This document shows, piece by piece, positions 1 through 13,017 of a stretch of DNA of 64,000 nucleotides. The notes under the pieces were generated by a model. The model made no database searches, had not been told where the DNA came from, and was given only the letters and a program-made list of their open reading frames with translations. The position numbers were made by a program, and so were the translations under genes. Positions within the stretch are counted from its first letter, which is position 1. Each line of letters opens with the position of its first letter. The DNA is from Inia geoffrensis (taxonomy: Eukaryota; Chordata; Mammalia; Artiodactyla; Iniidae): contig CM070919.1 in NCBI GenBank assembly GCA_036417435.1, positions 29,203,318 to 29,267,317 of the forward strand, given 5' to 3'.

Positions 1-3000
1 AACCACATTATTTAAATCAACTTTCAGACCCTCAGAATAAGATCAGTGAAGTCAACTGTGTTGCGGAAATTATTCTTGTCTGGTGCACTCTGAGGTGGAA
101 GAATACTTTAAAAAGTTAGAGGAGACCAGCTAATAGGGAATGAGACGTCCATCCTCACACAGAAATAAGTTTACAAAGCTTTAGGGAGGAGGACCAGCAA
201 GCACAAGGAACAGGGTAAGAAAGAAAACCAAGCAAAGAAACTGTCTCCGAGTGAGATAAAAATGCTTACAAATTGCTCAGAATTCAGAGAAAGAGGATAA
301 ATACATGAAAATCATGAGACCATAAATTTAGTAGCAAGACACTGGAGAATGCACATAATTTTTTTCTTGCAGTAAATTATAAATGAAGTCGAATTTTAAA
401 TGGTAAAATACATGAAAGAAGTAAATTTTTTGAATTTAAAAAGACCTGAATCTGAAGAACCCTCAGATTTGTTTTGTTTCAGTTCCCACACACCACAATA
501 GGAAAAAAAAAAATTAATTTGAATGAAAATAAACATTTTATTCAAACAAGCAAGTGAAACAAACAATTTAGCTAGAAAGAGAAAAGCAAACCCACTCCCA
601 CTCTACTCACCACCAGGAAAGCCTTTGGTCCAAATTCACCAACCACACTCAACACTAAATGAGCTTCAAAACTGACAAATTTACTGTTTGCTTGTGAGAA
701 AGCATTTAGATCAAGAAACCCAGCCGGAGCATCAATGGCACAGTGGACATCTCATGACTCAATGGTGAGTCATCACCCAGTCCACCCACAGGTCAGATGC
801 AGCGGCTCATCACAGGCATGACTAGGAGATGTGGACTCTACCTTTATTCAAGAAAACTGGGATTCCCTCAGGTTGTACATTTCCTAGCCACAGAGCAGCC
901 CACTTGGGGTACACGAAGAGCACTCACTTCTCAATACAGGTGTGTATCATAAATATTATTGCCTCATCAATTACAATTGCTTATTACTCAATAATCAATC
1001 TTACAATGAGCTGCAGGTGTTTGATTCTGTAAACAGTAAGCTTCAGCGGATTCTGATACCTTCAATCTCCAATGGAATTTTTTTTTTTTTTTACATTAGG
1101 AAAGGAGGATTCAGCCAAGACTCAAATCCTCACATGTCCCTGATCATAGACAGGAAGCACTTGCTTCTACTCTAAGATTCTGAAAGGAAATATTCGGACA
1201 AAGAATCGCCAGCCAATCGCCAGCAAAGCCTAAGCAAAGACTGCAATACTAATATGAGAAAAACAGACTTGAATTTAAAAATTATTTGTGCAGAAAGGTC
1301 ACATTTTAGTGATTAGATATTCACTCTTCAACATGCATAGATGTCATGATTTATTATATGCCAAACAGAGTAATACTAAAACAGAAATTGTTCATGATAG
1401 GAAATGAATGATAATTTTTTGCTGACAAATATTAATGGGACACTTGAGCTTATGATCATGTATAAACATGTCAAGCCAAAATTAGAAAGGTTTTGAATAA
1501 TATAATTATTAAAACATGCATTATATATACACATACAGACTCAAATATTTTTGACACATAAATGTTCACTTTCCTCTCAAGTACCTTGAAAAACTTAGAA
1601 AACTACTGGTTGTTGGATTTCCAAAGCACAGAGCACAGAGATGACTGTGAAATCTATCATTCCCACATTTTCTACGACAGCAGTGTAATAACAAAATACT
1701 TAGATCTAAGCAGGTGAAGAAAAATAACATGCTAAAAAGAAGAGACTTGCACAGCAGATCAGGAAGGCTAATGGTATAGGAATATGAGCTCTGGAAAGAA
1801 AAAGGAATGGAAAGAAGAGTTTCAATTATTATTATATTGTTTTTAGAAAGAGTAGAAGAAAATATTCCCAAGTTGCACTAAAAACAACACAAAATATTAG
1901 AAATCATAACTGGTATTAGAATAACCCTACCAAAGATAATAACTTTGAAAGTATACTGAACAGTGTGAAATATAACACTTTGACAGCATCAGGACTCAAC
2001 ACTTGAGCCAAGTTCCCAGAGAAAAGGAATGTACAACTACGTGTATTCTGCACTTTCAAAAATGTGGTTCTCCTCGGAAATGTCCTGATTTTCATGGGGC
2101 AGGAAGGCAGGAAAGAAAGTGGGGCCTGGAACTTACCTGTGGCAACCTCACTGGGCTGAAGGTAAAATGAATTGGATTTCATGGATACCAACACAAGCCT
2201 CAAGAGCCAATATTCCAGGGAAAAAGGGGTCAAATCTGATATTCTCTGTGCAATTTCTCCTCCGATCATTTGCTAACTCACAGTTCACATATGAGGAAGA
2301 TATTCCATGGTTAACCAAGAAATAGGTTGAGGCTCACAAGCCAAAAGCACATTTTTTCAACCTCCATGGTCTGGGGAAAGAAAGAACGGATCTGCTAAAT
2401 ATTCCAAGATGTCAGCTGAGAACCTTGAAAGGTACCCCAAAGTGGGTCACACTGGAGATGGGTAAGACTCAGCTGGGTCAAGGTACCTAACCTGTACACA
2501 CTCCACTTGTCTAAAAAAAAGAAAAATCCTCTCTGGAGAAAGATAATCAATAACAAATACTCTAATTTTTCATATATAATATCCAATACTCAATTTAAAA
2601 ATTACTGAATGTGAAAAGATATAGGACAACAGGCCTGAAAAACCAAAGAATGAACAGAGTGGAAACAGACACACATATCATCCAGATATTGGAAATAATA
2701 GACAAATAATAAAAATAACTATGATTAACCCATTCAATAAATAGGTGAAGGGATTAGAAAACTTCAATATGTTTTTGAAAGGATAGTCTAGAACTGAAAA
2801 TGTAGTCCAGCTATAAAAGGACTCCAATGCTTTTAAGACTAAAAATTAAAAATTTTGTTTTATGAACTTCTGATACAGCAACCATCAAAAGACCACCAAC
2901 CCAGGACTCATGTTTCTTTCCAACATTATTCAAAATTCGAGTCAAAATTCTCAAGCATAACATTAAATAGAATCCAGTATGTTTAATAGTAAATAACTAC

Positions 3001-3280
3001 TTCCATGAATTCAAGAATGGTTCAATATTTAAAATGATGTTAAGGCTAACTTCATACATGCTCTTTTATCTTTCTCTGATGTTATTTCCAATTTTCTTGG
3101 GGTCACAATTAATCTTCCCAAGCATTTGCTTTTGCTATTTTGATGTGTAAAACCTTTTATAATTTTCTCCAAACTGTTCCAAATTGGAAAATCAGAATCT
3201 CTCCATTGACAAATAGTTAAAATGGAAAAATCACTAATGACTCAAGGCAGCAGAAAATAATACAAAAACATGTAGGCTGC
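1..3280. other. Intergenic, AT-rich, no gene seen
   Basis: No reading frame here has coding character; the frames present are short and unrelated to any family I know. About 2600-3060 resembles weathered LINE-1 sequence (A-rich plus strand, and 'ggttcaatatttaaaatg' is like an L1 ORF2 segment), but I cannot fix its edges. A 12-base T run lies near 1080. The paired AP-1 motif at 754-773 is listed separately. Confidence 0.6.
754..773. promoter_or_regulatory. Inverted pair of AP-1 (TRE) motifs
   Basis: The sequence shows TGACTCA and TGAGTCA facing each other as a perfect 8-base inverted repeat around a 4-base spacer. Each half matches the consensus bound by Fos/Jun-type bZIP dimers. Chance occurrence of such a pair is low but not negligible in 64 kb. 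No promoter or transcript start is visible beside it, so a regulatory role is inference only. Confidence 0.3.
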
Positions 3281-4770
3281 ATCTTAAGGGAGAGAAACCT
3301 CTCCGGAGTACTGTGTCCGGGGCTCAGAATCACTAGAAATTTTTACATTGTCTGAAACTGGAGAAACTATGAGATATTCAGAAAAATGCAATTTTACATT
3401 ATATCCAATAGCTTCACTCCACTCTTGTAAAATAACTTTAATGGAAAAAAAAATCAGCAAAAAGTGCTGAGAAGGGAGAGGTTGAGAACCCCTCAATAGT
3501 GTGAAAATTTGGATTTCCCCAAATTTACTGAGGGAACACAAGCCATCAGCTATCTGAAATGTGATACCACGTTGTCTGTGACAATGGAGTGTTCTTATGT
3601 CAATCTCATAATCAGTTTCATTAGTAATGCAACATACACTGTTGCCACTGACACTGTGCAGGGCAGCCTGTGCAAACTCAAAAGAACAAAACTCTTACAA
3701 AACCGAAACTACTGATTATTTTATTCTGCTTTTAACTTAAAATGTCAGAAAGGTATGTGCCCTTAAAAAATATTAAAAATGTTCAAAATAATTAAACTGA
3801 AGTGGTAAGCAAAATGATGAAATCTTAATCAAATGGACTGCTCTATTGAAGGCTAAGTAAGGTGAAAGTGAATCTTGAGACTATCCACTTGGGTCAAAGT
3901 GACTTCACCAACTAGTAGATGATATTAAAATTATTGAGAAAAACTCTGGTATATTTTATCATTTAATTAGTTTGATAAAATCTTAAACTCAACATTTCAC
4001 AAATGCCCTAGATAAAATTTAATTTGTAATATCCACCACTGTGTAACCTCTGATAATAAGTAGTATGGTCACATATTAGAGAGAACCAGTGTGAATTGAT
4101 TTCTCTTTTAGTTGCAGGAAGTGATGATACTGAATTATTGTCTACCTTTAAGTAAAAAACTAAATATAATTTTGAAATATTTACAATCTGGTTAGACTAA
4201 ACAGGAAATATACTCAAAGACCCCTGTAAAGCAATTTAAGTTCAACTCCTTGCGACTGATTATAGGAATTAAAACTCTGATCTATTTGCAAATAAGTAAT
4301 CTATTAATAGCTGTGAAACTGTAGGCACATAACCTGGAAGCCTTAAAATATAAAGAAATCAGTATACTGAACAGAATAAAGGAAGATAAAGCAGTGCTAT
4401 AGCGTGAAAAATATTTTGCTATTTCTAGAAGAGTAAACTACTTAAACTTCTAGTAGATATATGACTTATCTTGGTCTCTAGATCTGATTTTCCTAACTAA
4501 TTAAGCATTCCTCAAGGGATTTTTAATATAATAAGATACATCAACTTAAAATGAACAAATTGTTTGTGTCCCTAATTCTTTGTGAAACTCTTCAACATGT
4601 TTAGTAAAATCGAAATACCATTCAACGGTTATTAATGAGATTGGGAATTTCATGATTTTATCCTCAGAGTCACTATTAAATAATAAATCTGGTTATCCAA
4701 GCTATTTTTAAGATTAAAGTAAACAGGAAGACAATCATTGTCTTATCTATTTGTAGAGAAATACTTAACA
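3281..4770. other. Intergenic, no recognised feature
   Basis: AT-rich sequence without a credible gene. Around 3480-3500 'ggttgagaacccctc' resembles the terminal repeat of a hAT-type nonautonomous element, but no partner end was found. Confidence 0.5.
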
Positions 4771-4786
4771 CTAGCCCAAGATTTTT

Positions 4787-4814
4787 TTTTTTTTAAAGAC
4801 TTTATTTCAGTGTC

Positions 4815-4861
<47 letters not shown>

Positions 4862-5050
4862 TACGCAGGCCTCTCACTGCTGCAGCCTCTCCCGTTGGGG
4901 AGCACAGGCTCCAGACGCACAGGCCCAGCAGCCATGGCCCACAGGCCCAGCCGCTCCGCGGCATGCGGGATCCTCCCGGACCGGGGCACAAACCCGTGTC
5001 CCCCGCACCGGCAGGCGGACTCTCAACCACTGCGCCACCAGGGAAGCCCC
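4787..5050 (-). mobile_element. CHR-type tRNA-derived SINE with a CA-repeat tail
   Basis: Read on the minus strand, the element starts 'gggcttccctggtggcgcag' at about 5050 and contains A-box and B-box-like RNA polymerase III promoter sequences from its tRNA ancestor. It continues through the CHR body to a tail made of a long CA repeat, a short hairpin-forming stretch and an A run. The 16-base duplication 'ctagcccaagattttt' flanks it at 4771-4786 and 5051-5066 with no mismatch. This proves retroposition, and the clean duplication indicates a fairly young insertion. Open frames across 4738-5166 are by-products of the SINE and the microsatellite. Confidence 0.93.
4817..4861. repeat. (TG)n microsatellite
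   Basis: About 22 uninterrupted TG units lie directly in the tail of the SINE. Such repeats commonly grow from A-rich retroposon tails. The length suggests that it is polymorphic. Confidence 0.95.
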
Positions 5051-5066
5051 CTAGCCCAAGATTTTT

Positions 5067-5683
5067 GATAGTTTTAGGCAACTCTATGTTGAAGGGATTA
5101 ATGGATGCTTTTATGTTAGAAATTGTTAACCTGGATGAAAATAAAATCCAGAAGTGGTTATTGTAAACTAATTTCCATAATGAGAACCTGGCTAATAAAC
5201 TGAGACAAATTTTATGTCTGAGATTGACTACAAAAGATAATTTTTTTTTAATTATGCCAAATGATTTCTCACATAGTGCTAAAGGACTACAGTGTATGTG
5301 AAAATGAGGCGTTAACGAGAAACTTTAGACAGAAACCTCACAGCGTTGTATTTATTCAATGACTTTCTTTTCTTTTCAATTCACTCTTAATTGTATGCAA
5401 TTTCAGTGAAATATTAGGTGTATTATGTTCCTGTACTATTCACAGTTCCTAGGAAGAAAACTGGCTTTTTGTTTTTTACCTTACCTGCAGTTGGTTTTGC
5501 GTGCTGACAAAGAAATAAAGAAATCACCTGGAAGTATATGCTTGAAGGTATAAATCCAGGATGCTTGAGCCAAGGGTTAAAAAGAAAAAAACAAGGAGGA
5601 GGAAAGAAAACAGAGATGGCTAAATTGAACAACAGGGTAAGTGAACAATGTCAAAGGACGCTCTAGAAAATGTTGCCTTAAAA
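5067..5683. other. Intergenic, no recognised feature
   Basis: AT-rich unique-looking sequence between the SINE and the Tigger-like element. No gene, repeat unit or regulatory motif could be supported. Confidence 0.5.
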
Positions 5684-5685
5684 TA

Positions 5686-5920
5686 CATTTCACCCTTGAA
5701 CAACTCAGGTTTGAGCTGGCTGGTCCACTTATACATGAATATTTTTCAATAATAAACACAACAGTACTACATAATCCATGGTTAGTTGAATTCACTGATG
5801 CAGAGGAACTGTAAATGCAGAGGAACCTCGGGTAGGAAGGGCCAACTAAAGCTATATAGGGAGTTTCGACTGGACAGAGGGTCAGCTCCCCTAACCCCTA
5901 CATTGGTCAGGTGTCAACTG
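5686..5920 (+). mobile_element. Nonautonomous Tigger-like DNA transposon
   Basis: A 235-base element runs from 'catttcacccttgaacaac' to 'ggtgtcaactg'. The two ends are imperfect inverted repeats of the Tigger-like form 'cagttgacccttgaacaac'. TA dinucleotides flank it at 5684-5685 and 5921-5922, as expected for Tc1/mariner-superfamily insertion. The interior ('ggtccacttatac', 'agggtcagctcccctaaccc') fits a short internally deleted member with no transposase. The family assignment is from remembered consensus and the exact subfamily is not claimed. Confidence 0.7.
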
Positions 5921-6329
5921 TAGTTTAAAAACAGAATAGTGTAATAAATATGCTCTCAGCTTAAATGAAAATAAAAGAAAATACCTGAATTGGCAATGTC
6001 AGCATGAACACAGAAACTTTTAAGTACTGATAATTTTCTTCTTTGTCTCCTTCCCTTTTCTTTACCATGCTTTTTCTTCACTGAAATTTTCTGTGAATAC
6101 TTAATAAATCACATACACAAAAATGGGTCTGCCCCTGGGAGACTGTGACTTAAGTTAACGTCATTATTGTTATCTTGTTATTAACTTTATGTCCCTTGTA
6201 CTGTTGTTTTCCAATTTCTTGTATGAAGATCATACTTTCTTAGTTTTATCATCAGCACATAGAGATTTCACTTCTTAAAGAGAAATCTAAATACTCTCAA
6301 GCATTCTTACAACAATTTGTTGGTTTTAC

Positions 6330-6350
6330 TAGTAGTAGTAGTAGTAGTAT
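6330..6350. repeat. (AGT)n microsatellite
   Basis: Six to seven tandem AGT units in otherwise unique sequence. Confidence 0.85.
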
Positions 6351-6658
6351 GTCCCCAAAGGATGACAAAGAGTGAGAATACTGCGCTTTCCAGACCAGCT
6401 TACCAGATGAATAGATAGGTATCTATACCTCCCTTAGCTGAGAAGTCCTGTATCTGTGAGGCTGGAAAATGTAGTGATGATGTTCATCTGTTGACGTTTT
6501 TCCGGCTTGAAGAAGTCACTGTAAAATCTTTGAGGCCATCTCTTTTAAATACCATTTTATCCCCGGCACCCAACACTGGCCTGGTATATAGTAGGGAACT
6601 CAACACATAAGAATGGCAACATAAGTGAGACTCAGGGTTTCATCAAACTTGGCTATTT

Positions 6659-6692
6659 TAGATAGACAGTTAGATAGATAGGTAGATAGACA
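6659..6692. repeat. GATA/GACA-rich simple repeat
   Basis: Imperfect tandem GATA with GTTA and GACA variants, about eight units. Confidence 0.7.
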
Positions 6693-7239
6693 GAATCACA
6701 GCATTATGTCTATTTTCTACTATACTGTGGAAATCACAACTATTTTTTCCTTCAAAAATAATTTTGTTGATGATATAAAGTAGAACCTATTGAATATGAT
6801 TGCAGTCCGGAAATCTCTGTGATGTGTCTATCAAGTGACATGGTATATGTGGAAAGTCATATCCTTCACAAGTACCAAGTGCAATATTTTTCTAAACTCC
6901 ATATCAATATCTCATACTCTGCATCTGGAGTTATGCCCAGAACATATTCCAAGAGGTCTACCCTGTTGCCCAGAGGAGTCCTACCCTCTAAAGGGATTAA
7001 GAAAGTCTTCCTAGTAGAAGGAGGTTCTTGCTGGCTGGTGTACCATTTTTCCTGCAGTGAGAGTAGTGTCTGCTCAGTTTTCTGGTTAGTATAGTTTGGG
7101 GCATCTTGAAATAACAGAAGAAAACAAAACAAGAAAAAAGGAACAGGTGGAGATAAAGAAGTCGTTGTGGTTCTATTAGTCCAAATGCAATACAGGTCAA
7201 AGCAAATAGCAAGTTATTCCTAATTGTTAGATGTACCAA

Positions 7240-7565
7240 ATCTCATCCACATCTGATTCTCTTTTCCACTGCAGCACACGGTAGGGTTAAATGTCTCCAA
7301 CCCGCTCCTGGCAGGGCCACGAGACCAATTCTGGACAATGGGTTTGGGATGGAAATGCTATGGTCTCGTTTGTACTGTGATCTCTCTCTCCTGTCCCCTT
7401 GTGTGAAAGACCCTGGATCTTAGGGGAGACCCCAAAATTCTACAACCAGTAACAAAACCTTATCTCAACCTGTGTTCCCCTGACAGGCATCAGAAAGGAA
7501 AGTGAGAAATAAACCTTTGTTTCATAAGCCCCTCAGATTTCAGGGTTATTATTTTTTCCACAGCA
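7240..7565 (+). repeat. Possible LTR remnant (MaLR-like 3' end)
   Basis: The 3' part, with 'gagaaataaacctttgtttc', 'aagcccctcag' and 'ttatt...cacagcataata', follows the layout of mammalian MaLR-type LTR ends: a polyadenylation signal, then a 'taagcc-act-agat-ttgggg-ttat' segment. The 5' end is not clear. Other ancient LTR families share this ending, so the class is tentative. Confidence 0.35.
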
Positions 7566-10500
7566 TAATAAAGACTACATAAGCTCATCTTAAAAATCCA
7601 TCTATTACCTTTGACAAGAGATAAATAAATTGACAATCAATAAGTAACAACACAACATGAGAAAGAAAAGGATATGATGGTGAGTTTTAGAGAAGTCACA
7701 GCTATCTAAATTCCAATTAAAGCAGTGATGCTGTGACCCAGGGCAGTCTTGAGAAATCCTTAAGAGCTGGGATAGCCATCACTGTTGACAAGTTTCTTAG
7801 GGTGGTGTTTTTTTCCCCTCTTCTGCTGTGGAGACAGGCAGGCCGGGGCAAATGTTTTCCACTGTGACTGTCACACATTGACCTTTGCTTCCTTCAGGGT
7901 CATCTGACCTGACATTCACAAGCATGAACACAGGAGTTTCAAATTTACTCATTTTTGCCTCCTGGCTTTCACTGTGACAGAATACGGGCAGCAGTAAGGC
8001 TCATGTGGGAAAGACAAGGACAAGACCTAATAGCAGGCATCCTTCAGTCAATGCAGACAAGTGGCAAAAGGAAGGGGTTTGGAGAGGAAACGTGTGTACT
8101 AAAAATAGAAAAGAATTGAGCACTATTTAGGTACCGTCTTACAGAATGACCCTGTGCCAACTGTGATGACTGTGGACATCAAAATTGATACGTACAATTT
8201 TAAGGAGACTGGAAATATTTGTGTTTACTTCTATAAACTTGAACTCTTACGTAAGTTCCTGTAAATTATTTTTCCTGTGTATTTATATATTGAAATATTT
8301 AAAAATAATCATGTATGATTTAATCAAAAACTATTGACATACCAGGGGTTATTTCGGGTTGATTTGTTATATATTCTTTTAGATTTATCTTCCACAAGTT
8401 TTGAATTTGCCGAACAACTGCATTTATTAAATTACTAAACAGCTTAAGTACTCTCCAATTCTAGACAATGTTCTAACATTAATGAATTTATATAAAGACA
8501 GACCTGTTAGAAATGAAAATATAAAATTGGGCAGTCTAAAAATAGCAAATATATTGTGGCTCATTTCAGAGATGTCAGTTTTTATCGAGCAGAGATGGTC
8601 ATAGAGAAAAAAAAATCTATTTAAAAATGGACACTCATGACTGGCAAGACATGGAAAACATAAAATTACACCAACACTAAAAATAGTAATAAACTCATTT
8701 ATTCGAAAATGTCAGTTTTTATCTAGCTGTGCTGTTGATGCAAAGAAAATTACGATTTCCTGAGTACATTCTTCTTCGAAAACAACTTTGTGCTCGTTGA
8801 CCCTATACCAAGCTAAATAACTCAAACAGAATACTTCCTCTTTAGCACAATTTCACATCACTATTTACATTATCTAACCAGATCTTTAGAAAAGTAAAAT
8901 TTGGTCAAGTCATCCCAAACTATACAATATAAAATAAAGTAGCAAAAAAAAAAAAAAAAAAGAAAAACCTGAAGCTCACATTTTCTGATTACTATTAAGC
9001 AGTAAAAATATTAATGAAACTAGACCATGGAAATATTTTTTAAGCAAAGTAATTATAAAATAACAGCGTGTTTATGATTTAAAAGTTCTATGTTGGACTC
9101 ATGGCATCATGTCCTGATATTCAAGGTTGGTTCTGAAATTGTAAATTTTTTAAAAATTCCTACTTTTCCCCTATTTCTGGGCAAAACAGAAGAACTTCCT
9201 GGTGTTGGAGTCAAGACAAAGGCCTTCTGTGCCCTAAACTATCTGCCCTTTCTTGGAGACAGTTCAGAGTTCAAGAAGGATTTCTGAGATGGAAAATGGC
9301 AGAGGGCATACTGCATTTTTTAAAGTTAAGAGTGAAAGCAAGACTAGTCTTACTATATTTGTGATATATTCAGATATTTACCATCTACATGTAACTAATG
9401 AAATCAGGAAATACAATAACTGGAAAGTAGTTATAATATGTCCAATTATTAATACAATAGTTTCCAACACTATTAATTTTCTACTTTAAATAAATTGTCA
9501 GGACATCTGTTTCTGGCAATATAAAAGTATATACGGTCACGAGGTTTAACTCTTGAAGTATGAGTTAAGTCAACAACTGTGTCTTTAAATAAATAAGTTC
9601 CAAAGAAATTTTTTTAAATCCCTATAGTTTAAACATGAAAAGAGAGCTGGATATCTGGGTGCTGGACCAAGCTGCCGTTAGAAGGGCCCCAAGGAAGGGC
9701 TTTGCTGAGCCTACTGGCCAGGACTTGGGATAGAATGCTCATGCCAAGCATAGGAGGCGAGACTTGGGCCGGTCCATGTTCCAGACCTTGAACTCCATAG
9801 AAATCCAGACCTGAAGGAATTAGACTCTGAGAGAAGACTTGGAAGACAGAAAAGGACGCCCACTAAGCAAAGGGTGAGAGAGATGTGTTGTCCTGTTCCA
9901 GGAGCGTTGGCAAAATTTTTTTAAAAAATGAAAGTATTTTAAAAAATCTGCTCTCACATGGGTCTCTGAGTCCACTGTATACTGCAGTGTTGTCTGGAAA
10001 AATCTTAATTGGAGAAAATAAATTAACACAGAACAAGACTGCTAGTGTTGGGTAACTTTTCATAGGGAACCTCATCCATGTCTCTCAAGATTTTCATAAA
10101 TAACTCCTACCAAATATGAGTTCACAATGAAAACTTATAAAACACAACAGGAAATAAGTTACCATATGTGAGAATTAATAGAAATTGTTTACAAAAAAAA
10201 AAAGAGTAAAATGAGATGTCCATAAAAATTCACATATTAACATTATGGAAATTGGAATCTAAGAAGAGAATGGTGCTTTAGTTTCTCAATTCTAAAAGTT
10301 CTAATGAGTCTTTCTCCTAAATATATCCTTAGGTTTTAAAAGGATCTTGTTCCTTTCTCAAATATTATTTCTCAACTTTTTTCTTATCTAGCATTTTAGT
10401 CATTAAAATGAAAAACCCAAGGAATGTGCTAAGAAGCGTTTAGATACAGTTAAAGAGAAAAGGCAATTTATCAAAGATAATTTTGTAGAATGTATTTAGG

Positions 10501-12050
10501 ATGCAGCACACTAAGCATAGATGGGAAAAAAAAGTTATCACAGAACATGGATTAAAGAATACAAGGTTCTAAGATACAATTCATTAGAGTGGCAGTAGAA
10601 TGTGCTGAGAAATTCTTAGGATTGATGGAAACATAAATTTAAAAGAATAATACAACATAAGCAGGATAATTTTTTTTTAAAGCAAAGATATAGTTAAAAT
10701 AATAGACTAAACTAAGCAAGAGCTTAAAACCTGCTAAAGGATTAAAAAGCAGATTATCTATCCAAGAACTGATAGGGTTTCCACTCCTGCGTGGAGGAAG
10801 CTTGGAAGTCACCACTCTGTCCTGACAGCAAGTGAAAAGCGGAATAAACTGCAAAATCAACAACTTGTCTTGTATCTGTAAGAGGGAGGAGAGCACAGGA
10901 CAAACCACTGCCCCCAAGACTGGAGAGACAGACAGGGAAATACAGAGTCGCGACTTTAAACGTACATCGTCCCTGCTGAATATACCTACAATCCTTGATT
11001 CAGAGAAGTGCTGCAAATAAAGTTCTCACACATATCACCTCCCAGAGAAAACGCGCACACACACATGCGTGCGCACACACACACATGCACAGAAACAAGT
11101 CACCGGGATTAGAAACACGGGTCCATGTTAAAAAAAAAAAGAGCATATCCAGATGCCCCAAATTTCAAATAATGGATGATGTACATAAATTAGAAAGAGA
11201 CTCTTCTTAACATGTTTTAAGGATAAAGAAAGGATTGAAAAATATAAAGGGGAGATATGACTTAAATTTTTTGAAAAAAATAACAATGCTATTTCTATAG
11301 ATGATAAGATTCGCAATCAATGACATTAGATAAATTTTCACTTCTGGTGGAGATAATGAGACCCTGACAAATTGGTTCTCCTGCAAATAACTGCTAGAAA
11401 TAGTGGACATCAACAACCACAATAACAAAAATATGGACGCACTGGAGGCTGAAAGAGGCAGGAATATTTCAGACAAGAGTCAAAATGTGGAAAAAGCTGG
11501 CACAGAGTATGTGTCTGATATTTGGGGGCTTCTCCAGAAGAAGGCAAAGAGATGACAAATGAGAGTTTACAACAAACAAACAACACAAGCAAACAAATGA
11601 GAAAAACTCATTTAACTCAAAATAAAGACAAAACAAAGAACAATGTACAACATAACTGATGCAAAAAATTAGTACAAATTTACAACACAAAATGATATGG
11701 GAATTCTAAATATTTTTAAACAAGCATATGTGAGCACATATACACACACTTTGAATGCTCTAACTACAAATGAATTAAACTCTCTACGTTAAAACAATGT
11801 TACTTTATTAATTAGAAAAACTGTTGGTTAAACAGTAGAAGTATTTGAAATTGTCCCCAGAGACACGTCTAAAATTTTAGGACACAGAATTCAGTGAAAA
11901 GAGACGATGGTAAAGGATATGCCAAACAAATAATGACTAAAAATAAATTTAGTGAAATTATGTTAATATTGAGAATAAAAATGTTCAAGCAAATATATTT
12001 ACCAGAATTAAAGAGGGCCACCACTTCATGACAAAAGACTCCTTTTTGTT
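7566..12050. other. Intergenic, mostly unique or very old sequence
   Basis: No supported gene. An A run lies at 8941-8960. The 9640-9890 interval is more GC-rich and could be an unnamed LTR fragment. About 10700-11700 is A-rich with phrases resembling HAL1/L1M 5' regions, but this is weak. Short frames are scattered on both strands and look like chance frames. Confidence 0.45.
11051..11092. repeat. Imperfect CA/CG simple repeat
   Basis: Alternating purine-pyrimidine tract of two CA blocks separated by 'tgcgtgcg'. The alternation with CG steps could favour Z-DNA. Confidence 0.75.
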
Positions 12051-12054
12051 CTGT

Positions 12055-12290
12055 GACATATCCCATCCTACCCCATTCCTGGCCTATTTTTCCACACAGA
12101 GTTCATCATCCTTTAATAGTCTACATACTTTACTTTTTATCTTGTGCAAATTAGTACCCCTTCCATGGGCACTAATGGAGACTGACAGCTCCATGCAAGC
12201 AGGATTCATATCTGCTTCCTACACTCTCTTACCTCCACTACCCAAAACAGCTCCTCACACATGATGAGTTTGCAATAATTCTGAATGAAG
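12055..12290 (+). repeat. L2-type LINE 3' fragment
   Basis: A succession of phrases ('agactgacagctccatgcaagcagg' type and 'cagctcctcacac...gagtttgcaataattctgaatgaa') matches the familiar layout of mammalian L2 3' ends: a 'length of time in existence' phrase, then a 'gttcaataaatatttgttgaatgaa'-like ending. It is strongly diverged, as expected for an ancient CR1-clade LINE. Confidence 0.5.
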
Positions 12291-12759
12291 TAAATGAATT
12301 AACCAAGAAAACCATCTCTCTAAGTGTGTAGGATATTACATGTATATTTGTACATATTTGTACATGTATTAGCCACTTGTCAGTTGTAGGTAATAAAAAT
12401 ATCATTTGTGAATGCATTTCCACCATTGTGTATAGTAGATACACACTAAGTTTCGTTAACAGAAGAACAAATGAATGATGCTAACTACATGCTAGATACT
12501 CAATATGTTTGCTGAACTCAACTCAAAGGATGAACAGGCAATGATCTTTTGGGCTGTTTTCCATTTGAGTCAAATCTTAAATACATATTCAGTGATCTAC
12601 TCCTCTGCTCATAAGTCTGAGACTGATCATTCTCTCACCCAGGTATATAAAATTGAGAATTACACATTTCAAAAATCTGATTAAAATGCTTTTCCTAGTT
12701 TTCAGAAATAATAACCAATTTATCACAGGAAGTTTTACAAAATGTCATAATATTCATGT

Positions 12760-12915
12760 CTAGTAGTGTGACATTGGACACTTTTCTGATTTTCAGGTAT
12801 CTGATCTGCAAAATGAAAATAAGTCACCTCAATGGGTTTTGGAGATCATTAAATTATAATAATAATATGTGAACTGCCTATCACTGTGCTTGACACAATA
12901 TAACGACTGAAAAAT
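12760..12915 (+). repeat. MIR SINE fragment
   Basis: Contains a 'catctgcaaaatgaaaat'-like segment followed by 'gagatcattaaattataataat' and 'cactgtgcttgacacaata', in the order of the central and 3' parts of MIR. The 5' tRNA-like part is lost. Confidence 0.5.
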
Positions 12916-13017
12916 GTCACCCCCAATTTCCCCTTCCATGTAACAGGCAAACACTTCGTCCTTAGAGTAGTTTATAGGTGTTTGAATTTAACTATAAAGT
13001 AAGAGGAATGATTTTTT

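Larger units (their letters stand above)
5923..7230. other. Intergenic with simple repeats
   Basis: Contains a GTA trinucleotide run at 6330-6350 and a GATA/GACA-rich stretch at 6659-6692. Around 6555-6610 there is a faint MIR- or L2-like segment. The frames at 6819-7239 overlap on both strands and have no family resemblance. Confidence 0.5.

Noticed and set aside
3280..3510. Possible hAT-type element from 'ggttgagaacccctc'
   Set aside because: Only one candidate end is visible; no matching terminal repeat or 8-base duplication could be found.
4738..5166. Frames of up to 142 codons across the CHR SINE and TG repeat
   Set aside because: They start in flanking DNA and run through (TG)n and the SINE; valine/cysteine and histidine/threonine runs are translations of the microsatellite.
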